Shown piece by piece: positions 1 through 9,960 of a DNA stretch of 46,796 nucleotides. The position numbers were made by a program, and so were the translations under genes. Within the stretch, counting starts at the first letter, position 1. Each line of letters begins with the position of its first letter. The stretch comes from an uncultured Burkholderiaceae bacterium. Its GTDB lineage: Bacteria > Pseudomonadota > Gammaproteobacteria > Burkholderiales > Burkholderiaceae. Location: NCBI GenBank assembly GCA_937871985.1, contig CALMPB010000519.1, forward strand, positions 1-46,796, read 5' to 3'. Under the pieces are notes generated by a model, which was not told where the DNA came from, did not search any database, and saw only the letters and a list, made by a program, of their open reading frames with translations.

Positions 1-2
1 TC

Positions 3-88
3 ATGCAGGGGTACTTGCCGCGGGTGCGGCAGGTTGAGAAAAACCCTTTGTACCAGTACGGATAATGCCGATGCTGGGAGCAACGCTT
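3..88 (+). promoter_or_regulatory. TPP (THI-box) riboswitch upstream of thiC
   Basis: The leader carries the conserved thiamin pyrophosphate aptamer landmarks in order: AGGGG at 7-11, the TTGAGA pyrimidine-binding turn near 34-39, ACCCTTTG near 42-49, and GGATAATGCC at 60-69 followed by GGGAGC. These are the hallmark blocks of the THI element, which normally represses thiamin biosynthesis genes when TPP is high. The 5' strand of the closing stem begins only a few bases inside the window, so the element may start slightly outside it. About 65 nt separate it from the thiC start. Confidence 0.93.
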
Positions 89-125
89 GTCTTTACCGCA
101 TCACGCATAGCGCCATCCCTATTCG

Positions 126-2066
<1,941 letters not shown>

Positions 2067-2129
2067 CCACACGCCAAAGCGCAAGCCTCGGGCTTCAGGC
2101 CTGGTGAATGCGGCACGAAGCCGCGACTC

Positions 2130-2162
2130 AAAAAAATCGAGCCATGAGGCTCGATTTTTTTT
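2130..2162. terminator. Bidirectional terminator between thiC and the OmpA-like gene
   Basis: A perfect stem with arms TCGAGCC (2137-2143) and GGCTCGA (2148-2154) and loop ATGA is flanked by a run of seven A on the left and eight T on the right. It therefore reads as an intrinsic terminator for both the rightward thiC transcript and the leftward lipoprotein transcript. Confidence 0.9.
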
Positions 2163-2183
2163 GCCGGGGGAAAGCGCCTGGAC

Positions 2184-2858
2184 TTACTGTTTGACCGCGT
2201 ACAGGAACAACTCGACCCGCCGGTTCATGGCGCGGCCTTCCACCGTGCCATTGTCGGCAATGGGATCGGCCGGGCCGCGGCCCTCGTCCATGAGGCGGGA
2301 CTGCGCCACGCCATGCTGGGTCAGGTAATTGGTGACGGCGCGCGCCCGGTTGACCGACAGGGTCTGGTTGAAGGCGGCGGTTCCGGTGCTGTCGGTGTAG
2401 CCGATGGCCTTGGCGCGCAACTCCGGATGCTGCGACAAGGCCCGCGCCACGCTGTCCAGCACCGGCAGCAGCGCCGGCTTGAGCGCGTATTTGTTGGTGT
2501 CGAACGAGACGTTGCTGGGAATATTGACCTTCAGGGTGCCGTCCGGCATTTCGATGACGTCGATGCCCAGGCGCGACGCGCCGGATTGCTGCACGTCTTT
2601 TTTCACGCCCGACCAGTTGTAGCCCACGATGCCGCCGGCCACCGCGCCGATGCCCGCGCCGATGAGGGCCGCCGAACTGCTGTTGCCGATAATGGCCCCA
2701 AGGCCGGCGCCCACCGCCGCGCCAGCCCCCGCGCCCACCGCCGTGCCGCCGCCCTTGCTCATGCCGCCCATGCTTTCCTGGATGCTGGCGCAGCCCGAAA
2801 CCAGGGCGACCATGCCAAGGCAAGCCACCAGTTTGTTCACTCGCATCGTCGTATTCAT
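2184..2858 (-). CDS. OmpA-family outer-membrane lipoprotein with glycine-zipper domain
   Basis: A 224-aa predicted lipoprotein. The signal peptide ends in a lipobox V-S-G-C with the lipidated cysteine at residue 23. A glycine/alanine-rich segment follows (about residues 35-85, repeated GAGxGAAxGAGxGA), typical of glycine-zipper domains. The C-terminal half is an OmpA peptidoglycan-binding domain with NVSFDTNKYALKP, the TDSTG loop and LSVNRARAV, ending in an NRRVELFL strand. YiaD-type proteins share this architecture. I chose the start at 2858 because AGGAG lies just upstream; an in-frame upstream ATG at 2906 would spoil the signal peptide. Likely role: tethering the outer membrane to the cell wall. 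It is monocistronic, with the ABC transporter genes upstream on the same strand. Confidence 0.9.
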   Translation of the reverse strand: MNTTMRVNKLVACLGMVALVSGCASIQESMGGMSKGGGTAVGAGAGAAVGAGLGAIIGNSSSAALIGAGIGAVAGGIVGYNWSGVKKDVQQSGASRLGIDVIEMPDGTLKVNIPSNVSFDTNKYALKPALLPVLDSVARALSQHPELRAKAIGYTDSTGTAAFNQTLSVNRARAVTNYLTQHGVAQSRLMDEGRGPADPIADNGTVEGRAMNRRVELFLYAVKQ

Positions 2859-2977
2859 TTTTGATTCTCCTGGAGTTTTGTTCGAGTCCTGTTCGCGAGT
2901 CGTCACTCGCTGGCACTATCCTAGCAAGACCTTGCTTGACCAAGTGTTACAGTTTGATTCGGCAGCCAAGCAGCGCG

Positions 2978-3718
2978 CTAATGCAGTATCCGGCTCAGGA
3001 AGAGACGGGTGCGCTCGTTGACCGGCGCATCGAAAAACGCATCCGGCGTGTTTTGCTCGATGATGCGGCCCTGGTCCATGAAGATGACGCGATCCGCCAC
3101 CTGCCGGGCAAAGCCCATTTCGTGCGTCACACACAGCATCGTCATGCCGGTGTCCTCGGCCAGGCCGACCATGACGTCCAGCACTTCGGTGACCATCTCG
3201 GGGTCCAGCGCCGAAGTCGGCTCGTCGAACAGCATGACCTTGGGTTCCATGCACAAAGAGCGTGCAATGGCCACCCGCTGCTGCTGGCCGCCCGACAACT
3301 GGCCCGGATGCTTGTCCGCCTGGTCGGCGATATGCACGCGCTCCAGGTAATGCATGGCTTTTTCCTGGGCGAGGCTCTTGGGCAGGCCAAGCACCCAGAC
3401 CGGCCCCAGCATCAGGTTTTCAAGCACGGTAAGGTGGGGAAAAAGATTGAAATGCTGGAAGACCATGCCGACGTCGCGGCGCACCGCTTCGATGTGCTTG
3501 AGGTTGCCGGTCAGCTCGACGCCGTCCACCACGATGCGCCCCTGCTGATGCTCTTCGAGCCGGTTGATGCAGCGTATGAGCGTGGACTTGCCCGAACCCG
3601 AAGGGCCGCAGATGACGATGCGCTCGCCCTTGGCCACCTGAAGATCGATGCCGTACAGCACCTGGAACGCGCCGAACCATTTGCTTACGCCTTCCATCTG
3701 GATCATGGCCTGGGCCAT
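2978..3718 (-). CDS. Polar amino-acid ABC transporter ATP-binding protein (AapP/GlnQ type)
   Basis: A 246-aa cytoplasmic ATPase that powers uptake through the two permeases encoded just upstream. Visible motifs are Walker [10 protein letters not shown] near residue 38, Q-loop [17 protein letters not shown], signature [15 protein letters not shown], Walker [13 protein letters not shown] and the switch histidine in CVTHEMGFA. These are the hallmarks of the HisP/GlnQ/AapP polar amino-acid subfamily. AGGAG lies 7 nt before the ATG. The gene follows the second permease gene after 84 nt and probably shares its transcript. The exact amino acid cannot be read from sequence. Confidence 0.93.
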   Translation of the reverse strand: MAQAMIQMEGVSKWFGAFQVLYGIDLQVAKGERIVICGPSGSGKSTLIRCINRLEEHQQGRIVVDGVELTGNLKHIEAVRRDVGMVFQHFNLFPHLTVLENLMLGPVWVLGLPKSLAQEKAMHYLERVHIADQADKHPGQLSGGQQQRVAIARSLCMEPKVMLFDEPTSALDPEMVTEVLDVMVGLAEDTGMTMLCVTHEMGFARQVADRVIFMDQGRIIEQNTPDAFFDAPVNERTRLFLSRILH

Positions 3719-3802
3719 AGTGCCGCTCCTTTGCGATTGGTGGTTTTTTTCACGTTCAATCCCTGTTGCCGGCCGCCGCCCCTGCTCGCGCCGCGCCCAC
3801 GA

Positions 3803-4870
3803 TCAGGCCGATCCATGCTCGAGCCGCTTTTCCAGACGCTGGCTATAGCGCGAAATGGCATAGCAAAATACAAAATATATGCAGGCGATGAAAAGATAGG
3901 CCTCGATGCTGAAACCATGCCAATCGGCATCGGCGATGGCCGCCTTGGCGGCCTGCGTCAAATCGAAAATGCCTATCACCACCACCAGCGATGTGTCCTT
4001 GAACAGCGAAATGAAAATGCTGGCCAGAGGCGCCATGACCACCCTCAGCGCCTGCGGCAGAACGATCTTGCGCACCTGTTGCCAATAGGTCAGCCCCAAC
4101 GCGGCCGCCGCCTCGTACTGCCCTTTTGGAATGGCCTGCAGGCCGCCCCGCACGGTTTCGGCAATATAGGCCGCCGCGAACATGATGATGGCGATCTGCG
4201 CGCGCAGCAGCTTGTCGATGGAAAAGCCCTCCGGCAGAAACAGCGGCAGCATGACCGACGACATGAACAGCAGGCTGATGAGCGGCACCCCGCGGATCAG
4301 TTCGATGTAAATGACGCTCAAGGCCTTGATGACGGGCATTTCCGAACGCCGCCCCAGGGCCAGCAATATGCCCAGTGGAAATGCGAAGGCAATGCCGAAG
4401 ACCGACAGGATAAGGGTAAGCGGCAGGCCGCCCCAAAGGCTGTTCTCGACGTATCGCAACCCAAGCACGCCGCCCCACATGAGCACCGCCGCGCCGGCCA
4501 GGGCCGCGCACCACGCCCCAAGCAGCCACGGGCGCCAGAAACGCCGCACTCCGCTGCAAACGATGAGGCCGACCAGAATGGCGGTGACCAGCAGGGGCCT
4601 CCACTGTTCTTCGTAGGGATACAGGCCGAACAGGATCAACCGATGCTTGGCCACGATGAAGGCCCAGCAGGCCCCGCCCGCCGCCTGGCATTGCTGCGGC
4701 GTCGACGCATGGAAATCGGGCCGAATGAACAGCCACTCGACGACAGCGGGCAGCAGCATGAACAGCAGCCATGCCGCAAGCACAGTAAGCAGGACGTTGG
4801 CGGACGAGGCAAACAGCCTGGCCCTGAGCCAGGCCGCCGCCCCTGGCGGCCGGGTATCGGGGCGCGCCAT
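3803..4870 (-). CDS. Amino-acid ABC transporter permease (AapM/YhdY type)
   Basis: A 355-aa inner-membrane permease. The N-terminal half has a hydrophobic segment near residues 22-45 and a periplasmic stretch with several cysteines. The C-terminal HisM-type domain (about 125-345) carries the ATPase-contact (EAA) loop EAAAALGLTYWQQVRKIVLPQALRV in its usual place. The extra N-terminal membrane segments and the length match AapM/YhdY rather than the short HisM/GlnP proteins. The start overlaps the end of the upstream permease gene region with GGAG in that gene's last codons, which indicates translational coupling. It probably forms a heterodimer with the upstream permease. Confidence 0.9.
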   Translation of the reverse strand: MARPDTRPPGAAAWLRARLFASSANVLLTVLAAWLLFMLLPAVVEWLFIRPDFHASTPQQCQAAGGACWAFIVAKHRLILFGLYPYEEQWRPLLVTAILVGLIVCSGVRRFWRPWLLGAWCAALAGAAVLMWGGVLGLRYVENSLWGGLPLTLILSVFGIAFAFPLGILLALGRRSEMPVIKALSVIYIELIRGVPLISLLFMSSVMLPLFLPEGFSIDKLLRAQIAIIMFAAAYIAETVRGGLQAIPKGQYEAAAALGLTYWQQVRKIVLPQALRVVMAPLASIFISLFKDTSLVVVIGIFDLTQAAKAAIADADWHGFSIEAYLFIACIYFVFCYAISRYSQRLEKRLEHGSA

Positions 4871-4871
4871 G

Positions 4872-6056
4872 CTAACGCTCCGCCAGCGCGACGCGCCGGT
4901 TGTACCAGTTCATGAACGCCGCGATGGCCAGGCTTACCGCCAGGTACGCCCCCATGATGATCATGATGCCCTCCAGCGCCTGGCCGGTCTGGTTCAGCGT
5001 GGTATTGACGACCGAGACGATGTCGGGATAGCCGATGGCAACGGCCAGCGAGCTGTTTTTTGTGACGTTGAGGAACTGGCTGGTCATGGGCGGCACAATG
5101 ACCCGCAGCGCCTGGGGCAACACCACCAGGCGCAAAGTGCGGGCACGCGACAGGCCCAGCGCTTCGGCGGCTTCCCACTGGCCTTTGCCGACCGACTGGA
5201 TGCCCGAGCGCACGACCTCGGCGACAAAGGCCGAGGTATACACGATGAGACCCATGCTCAACGCGGCGAACTCCGGGCTGACGGTGATGCCGCCCTGGAA
5301 GTTGAAACCGCGCAGATGGGGCATGTCCAGCGCAACGCTGGCGCCGCTCAGCAGCCAGCCGGCCAAAGGCAGGACAATCAGCAATGCACAGGCAATAAAA
5401 CCCATCGGCAGCCGCCGGCCGGTGGCTGCGGGACGCCGGCGCGCCCAGTGCGCCAGCAACAGCGACAACACCAGGGCCAGCGCAAAGCCGCCGGCCATCC
5501 AGTCCAGGCCGCCGCCCTGCAGGCCCGGCAGCTTGAGCCCGCGATTCGACATGAACACGCCTGGCAGCCAATGCAGGGCCTGGCGCGGGCCTGGCATGTT
5601 TTCGGTAATGACGGCATACCAGAAGAAAAGCTGCAGCAACAGGGGAATGTTGCGCATGACCTCGACGTACAGGCCGGCCAGCCGCGCTATCAGCCAGTTG
5701 CGCGACAAACGCGCAATCCCCAGCAGCGTGCCGAATATCGTGGCGGCGACGATGCAGACCAGAGAAACACGCAAGGTATTGAGCAGGCCGACGAGAATGG
5801 CGCGGCCATAGCTATCGGCAGGCGTATAGGGAATGGGCGACTCGCCGATGGCGAAACCCGCTTCCTGATGCAGGAAACCGAAACCGGTGGTGATATTCCT
5901 GGCCGACAGGTTGGCCAGTGTATTCGACACCAGAAACCACGCCAGCCACGCCACCGCGGCCAGCAGCACGCCTTGATAGACCAGCGAACGCACGCCCGGA
6001 TCCTGCCAGGACAGGCGTTTGCCCGGAGGCTGGGTCGAGGGTGGTTTTCTCGTCAT
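4872..6056 (-). CDS. Amino-acid ABC transporter permease (AapQ/YhdX type)
   Basis: First gene of the transporter operon. The 394-aa inner-membrane permease has the HisM-type domain split by a long insertion, as in AapQ/YhdX. Helices lie near residues 25-45 and 90-130, then a large middle region with further helices, then the coupling loop EAAEALGLSRARTLRLVVLPQALRV close to the C-terminus. I chose the ATG at 6056 (protein starts MTRKPPST). An in-frame ATG at 6110 would add 18 residues, and neither has a well-placed ribosome site. The neighbour across a 108-bp divergent region is ftsE, so the usual periplasmic binding protein gene (aapJ) is missing here. Confidence 0.88.
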   Translation of the reverse strand: MTRKPPSTQPPGKRLSWQDPGVRSLVYQGVLLAAVAWLAWFLVSNTLANLSARNITTGFGFLHQEAGFAIGESPIPYTPADSYGRAILVGLLNTLRVSLVCIVAATIFGTLLGIARLSRNWLIARLAGLYVEVMRNIPLLLQLFFWYAVITENMPGPRQALHWLPGVFMSNRGLKLPGLQGGGLDWMAGGFALALVLSLLLAHWARRRPAATGRRLPMGFIACALLIVLPLAGWLLSGASVALDMPHLRGFNFQGGITVSPEFAALSMGLIVYTSAFVAEVVRSGIQSVGKGQWEAAEALGLSRARTLRLVVLPQALRVIVPPMTSQFLNVTKNSSLAVAIGYPDIVSVVNTTLNQTGQALEGIMIIMGAYLAVSLAIAAFMNWYNRRVALAER

Positions 6057-6164
6057 GAATGCAAATCGGCCACAAGGCCCTCCAAAAACAGCTTTGCCGC
6101 ACGTTATCATACTCGCGGGCAGTTATACTGGACACTTGTTCAGAGGTTCCTTAGCTTAGCCAAC

Positions 6165-6836
6165 ATGATCGAATTCCAGCACGTATTCAAGTCTTACGGG
6201 CGCGGCAGGAATATTCTGGCCGACATCAATTTCCGCATCGAGCCCGGCGAATTCATCTTCGTCTCGGGGCCGTCGGGCGCCGGCAAATCCACTCTGCTCA
6301 AGCTCATCGGCGGCCTGGAACCCGCCAGCCGAGGCTCCATCTCGGTCAACGGCCGGCGCATCGACCAGATGCCGCCGCGCGCGCGCCCCTATCTGCGCCG
6401 GGCGGTGGGCGTCATCCTGCAAGACACCCATCTGCTGTACGACCGCAACGCCATGCAGAACGTCATGCTGCCGCTTACCGTCATCGGCCTGGAAAACAGC
6501 GTGGCCGTCACGCGTTCCCGGGCCGCGCTGGAAAAAGTGGGGCTGCTGGGCAAAGAAGACATGAAGCCCATCGAACTGTCCGGCGGCGAACAACAGCGCC
6601 TGGCCATTGCCCGCGCCATCGTCAACCGTCCGTCCATACTCATCGTCGACGAGCCCACCGCCAACCTGGACCAGGACACCGCGCGGCGCATCATGGAAGT
6701 CTTCCGCGACTTCAACCGCGTGGGCGTCACCACGCTCATCGCATCGCACGACAGGGCGCTCATGGCCTCTTACGCCACCCGCACCCTGCGCATCGACTCC
6801 GGCCGTTTCACCGACACGCAAGGAGTGGCCGAATGA
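6165..6836 (+). CDS. ftsE: Cell division ATP-binding protein FtsE
   Basis: A 223-aa ABC-type ATPase that pairs with FtsX at the division site and controls peptidoglycan hydrolases through periplasmic partners. It shows Walker A GPSGAGKST near residue 37, signature LSGGEQQRLAIARAI, Walker B ILIVDEPTANLD and the H-loop IASHD. The typical FtsE N-terminus MIEFQHVFKSYGRG fixes the start at 6165, although the ribosome site is weak. A TATACT hexamer at 6124-6129 could be a -10 box without a clear -35. ftsX begins inside the ftsE stop codon (ATGA overlap), so the two are translationally coupled. Confidence 0.95.
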   Translation: MIEFQHVFKSYGRGRNILADINFRIEPGEFIFVSGPSGAGKSTLLKLIGGLEPASRGSISVNGRRIDQMPPRARPYLRRAVGVILQDTHLLYDRNAMQNVMLPLTVIGLENSVAVTRSRAALEKVGLLGKEDMKPIELSGGEQQRLAIARAIVNRPSILIVDEPTANLDQDTARRIMEVFRDFNRVGVTTLIASHDRALMASYATRTLRIDSGRFTDTQGVAE

Positions 6837-7741
6837 AGCGCTGGCTACGACATCATCGCTACGCCTTCCTGGTGGCCGTGCGCCGCCTGCTGAGCCAGCC
6901 GTTTTCATCGCTGTCCAATATGCTGGTCATCGCCCTGACGCTCGCCACGCCCATCCTGACGGCTTCCATCCTCATCTCGGCGCAGCCCGTGGCCAGACAA
7001 GTGTCCGTGTCGCCCGAGGTCACCCTGTTCCTGAAACCCGATGCACCCTCCGGCACGGCCCGGCAGATCGCCACGCGCCTGCAGGCCGACTACGCGGAAA
7101 AAATCGGCGCCGTGCGCATCGTGCCGCGCGCCCAGGTGTACGACCGGCTGAAGCAGGATCCCGCCTGGGCGGACGCGCTGGCGGCCCTGCCCGGCAACCC
7201 CTTGCCCGACGCGGTGGTCATTACCCTGAAAGAGCAGCCCGATCTGGCGCGCGACGCCGCAACTCTGGTTCAGGAATGGAGGAAATGGCACGAGGTGGAT
7301 CGCGTCCAGCACGACAGCGCCTGGGTGCAGCGCCTGGAAGCCATACTTGGCTTCGTGCGCATGGGCCTGAGCATGCTTGCCGCCGTGGTGGCGCTGGTGG
7401 TGCTGGCCACCGTGTTCAATACCGTGCGCCTGCAGGCGCTGTCGCAGCGCGAGGAAATCGCCGTGGCCCGCCTGGTCGGCGCCACCGAAGCCTTTGTGCG
7501 CCTGCCCTTTCTGTACCTCGGCGCCCTGACCGGCGTCATTTCGGGCGTGGCGGCCGTGGTGCTGGCCGCGCTGGCGCTCACACCGCTCAATGCCGCCCTG
7601 GCCCGGCTGGCCAGCAGCTACGGCACCCAATTGGCGCTGCAACTGCCCGATGCGCTCAGCCTGGCGCTGGCGGTGGTGGTCGTTGCCATTCTCGGGGCAT
7701 TGGCCGCGCGTTGGTCGGTCACGCGCAACACCCGTTTCTAG
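6833..7741 (+). CDS. ftsX: Cell division protein FtsX
   Basis: A 302-aa inner-membrane partner of FtsE. It has one N-terminal membrane helix (about 22-45) and a periplasmic domain (about 46-160) starting with VSVSPEVTLFLKPDAP. Three C-terminal helices follow, separated by the cytoplasmic segment NTVRLQALSQREEIAVARLVGAT that contacts the ATPase. This is the standard FtsX topology and length. It overlaps ftsE by 4 nt and is followed 15 nt later by mutY, so all three may be co-transcribed. Confidence 0.95.
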   Translation: MKRWLRHHRYAFLVAVRRLLSQPFSSLSNMLVIALTLATPILTASILISAQPVARQVSVSPEVTLFLKPDAPSGTARQIATRLQADYAEKIGAVRIVPRAQVYDRLKQDPAWADALAALPGNPLPDAVVITLKEQPDLARDAATLVQEWRKWHEVDRVQHDSAWVQRLEAILGFVRMGLSMLAAVVALVVLATVFNTVRLQALSQREEIAVARLVGATEAFVRLPFLYLGALTGVISGVAAVVLAALALTPLNAALARLASSYGTQLALQLPDALSLALAVVVVAILGALAARWSVTRNTRF

Positions 7742-7756
7742 GGTCTGACAACCCCG

Positions 7757-8827
7757 ATGATTTCCAATCCCCAACCCGCCCTGGATCGCTTTGCCGGCAC
7801 CGTAGCGCAGTGGCAGCGCCAATCGGGGCGGCACGGCCTGCCCTGGCAGGGCAGCCGCGACCCCTACCGCATCTGGCTGTCCGAGATCATGCTGCAGCAA
7901 ACCCAGGTAAGCACGGTCATCGGCTACTACGAGCGGTTTCTCCAGCGCTTTCCGACCGTGCAGGCCCTGGCCCAGGCCAGCCAGGACGAAGTCATGCCTT
8001 ACTGGGCGGGCCTGGGCTATTACGCCAGGGCCCGCAATCTGCATCGTTGCGCCGTCGAGGTCTGCAGCCGCTGGCACGGCGCGTTTCCGCCCGATGCGAG
8101 CGACATCATGCAGCTTCCGGGCATAGGCCGCTCCACCGCCGCCGCGATCGCCGCGTTCGCCTACGGCAAGCGCAGCCCCATCATGGACGGCAACGTCAAG
8201 AGGGTGTTCACCCGCTACTTCGGCATATTCGGCGACCCCGCCGCGCGCGCAACGGAAAACGTCCTGTGGGAAACCGCCCAGGCGGTGCTGGACGCGGCGC
8301 CCTCCGGCCTGGACATGACCGCCTACACGCAAGGCCTGATGGATCTGGGCTCCGGCCTTTGCAACCGCGGCAAGCCCGACTGCGGCGCCTGTCCTTTGGC
8401 AGCCCAGTGCTACGCCCGCCTGGAGTCCCGCCAGGCCGAACTGCCCGCCCCCAAGAAAAAGAAACAAAGCGAACAGCGCCAATGCGCCATGCTGATTCTC
8501 CAGCGCGGCGACCGCATCCTGCTGGAGCAGCGGCCCTCGCCCGGCATCTGGGGAGGGCTGTGGAGCCTGCCCCAATACGACGATGCCGATTCCCTGCGCG
8601 CGGCATGCTCGGGCATGGGTGTGGCCGCGCTCCAGGAAAACAAAATGGCCGGCCTGCAGCATGTGTTCTCGCATTTCAAGCTGCACATCGAGCCATGGCA
8701 TGTCGTGGCCAATGCCCCGGCAATGGCCGAGCCCGGCACCGGCCAGGCCTGGATTTCGGTAGACGAGCTGGCCGCCACGGCCCTGCCGGCGCCGGTCAGG
8801 AAAATTCTGGCGGGAGTTTTCGGCTAG
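7757..8827 (+). CDS. mutY: Adenine DNA glycosylase MutY
   Basis: A 356-aa base-excision repair enzyme that removes adenine mispaired with 8-oxoguanine. The catalytic glutamate is E43 in the LSEIMLQQTQ helix. The helix-hairpin-helix LPGIGRSTA (about 120-128) is followed by the conserved D144. The [4Fe-4S] cluster cysteines are C202, C209, C212 and C218 (CX6CX2CX5C). The C-terminal third (about 240-350) is the NUDIX-like 8-oxoG recognition domain, starting after a KKKK linker. The gene lies 15 nt after ftsX. Its stop codon overlaps the stop of the convergent rodA gene by 4 bp, with no room for a terminator between them. Confidence 0.96.
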   Translation: MISNPQPALDRFAGTVAQWQRQSGRHGLPWQGSRDPYRIWLSEIMLQQTQVSTVIGYYERFLQRFPTVQALAQASQDEVMPYWAGLGYYARARNLHRCAVEVCSRWHGAFPPDASDIMQLPGIGRSTAAAIAAFAYGKRSPIMDGNVKRVFTRYFGIFGDPAARATENVLWETAQAVLDAAPSGLDMTAYTQGLMDLGSGLCNRGKPDCGACPLAAQCYARLESRQAELPAPKKKKQSEQRQCAMLILQRGDRILLEQRPSPGIWGGLWSLPQYDDADSLRAACSGMGVAALQENKMAGLQHVFSHFKLHIEPWHVVANAPAMAEPGTGQAWISVDELAATALPAPVRKILAGVFG

Positions 8828-9960
8828 CGCCGCACCGGCCGGTAATGGCTGATGCTCATCAGCATTCCGCAGGCTATACCCAGCGTCAGCAACGCCGTTC
8901 CCCCGTAGCTCATGAAAGGTAGCGGCACGCCCACGACGGGAAGGATTCCGGTCACCATGCCGATGTTCACGAACACATAGACGAAAAACATCATCGCCAT
9001 GGATCCGGCCATCAGGCGACCGAACTGGGTATGCGCCCGCACGGCGATGGCCAGCCCCCGCAGAATCAGCAAGCCATACAGAATAAGCAGCGAAATGCCG
9101 CCATACAGGCCGAATTCCTCGGCGAAAACCGCGAAAATGAAATCGGTCGTGCGTTCGGGGATGAAGTCCAGGTGCGACTGTGTGCCCTGCATATAGCCCT
9201 TGCCATAGACCCCGCCCGAACCGATGGCGATCATGGACTGGATGGTATGGAAACCCTTGCCCAGCGGATCGGAGCTGGGGTTGAGCAAGGTGCACACCCG
9301 GTGCTTCTGGTAGTCGTGCAACACCACCCAGTCGATATCCGGCTGGCAGATCTGGTTTTCGTAGTACACCAGGGTGCCCACGGCCAGCACGCCCACGATG
9401 ACGGCCGGCGCCAAAAGCTTGAACGACAGGCCGCCGAAGTAAATGACGCAGAATCCCGCCGTAAACACCAGCATCGCCGTCCCCAGGTCGGGCTGCTTGA
9501 CGATGAGCGCGAATGGAATCAGCAGCAGCACTCCCGCCACGATGAAGTCGAGAAAACGTATCTTGCCCTGATGCCGATGGAAGTACCAGGCCAGCAGCAT
9601 CGGCACGGCTATTTTCGAAATCTCGGACGGCTGCATCCGGCCGAACCCCATGTTCAGCCAGCGCGTGGCCCCCTTGCTGGTTTCACCGAACAACTCCACG
9701 GCCACCAGCAGCGCCACCCCCACTATGTACACGTAGGGCGCCAGGCGCATGAGCTGGGGCGGCGGGATGAGCGCCACGACCCACATGACGGCAAAGGCCA
9801 GCAGGAAGTTGCGGAACTGGTCGGCGAAACGCCAATCGGTGCCGCCCACGGCCGAGTGCATGACGGTCATGCCCAGCATGGCCATCAGCACCAGGATGAT
9901 CAGCAAAGGCCAGTCGAACGCCATGAAGGCCCTGGCCACCCATTGCATGAGGCGTTTCAT
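8824..9960 (-). CDS. rodA: Rod-shape SEDS glycosyltransferase RodA
   Basis: A 378-aa polytopic inner-membrane protein of the SEDS family that polymerises lipid II during cell elongation with its partner PBP2. Family marks include KGATRWLNMG (about 96-105), QPDLGTAMLV (about 156-165), the loop DFIPERTTDFIFAV with D273 at the position of the catalytic aspartate of E. coli RodA, and the C-terminal LPVVGVPLPFMSYGG. About ten hydrophobic helices are visible. It starts inside the stop codon of mrdA (4-nt overlap), so the pair is translationally coupled. It is the last gene of the mre operon. Confidence 0.96.
   Translation of the reverse strand: MKRLMQWVARAFMAFDWPLLIILVLMAMLGMTVMHSAVGGTDWRFADQFRNFLLAFAVMWVVALIPPPQLMRLAPYVYIVGVALLVAVELFGETSKGATRWLNMGFGRMQPSEISKIAVPMLLAWYFHRHQGKIRFLDFIVAGVLLLIPFALIVKQPDLGTAMLVFTAGFCVIYFGGLSFKLLAPAVIVGVLAVGTLVYYENQICQPDIDWVVLHDYQKHRVCTLLNPSSDPLGKGFHTIQSMIAIGSGGVYGKGYMQGTQSHLDFIPERTTDFIFAVFAEEFGLYGGISLLILYGLLILRGLAIAVRAHTQFGRLMAGSMAMMFFVYVFVNIGMVTGILPVVGVPLPFMSYGGTALLTLGIACGMLMSISHYRPVRR

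Noticed and set aside
6905..9295. 796-aa open frame antisense to ftsX and mutY
   Set aside because: It covers two well-identified genes on the other strand and reads as Gln/Arg/Gly-rich shadow sequence without a domain.
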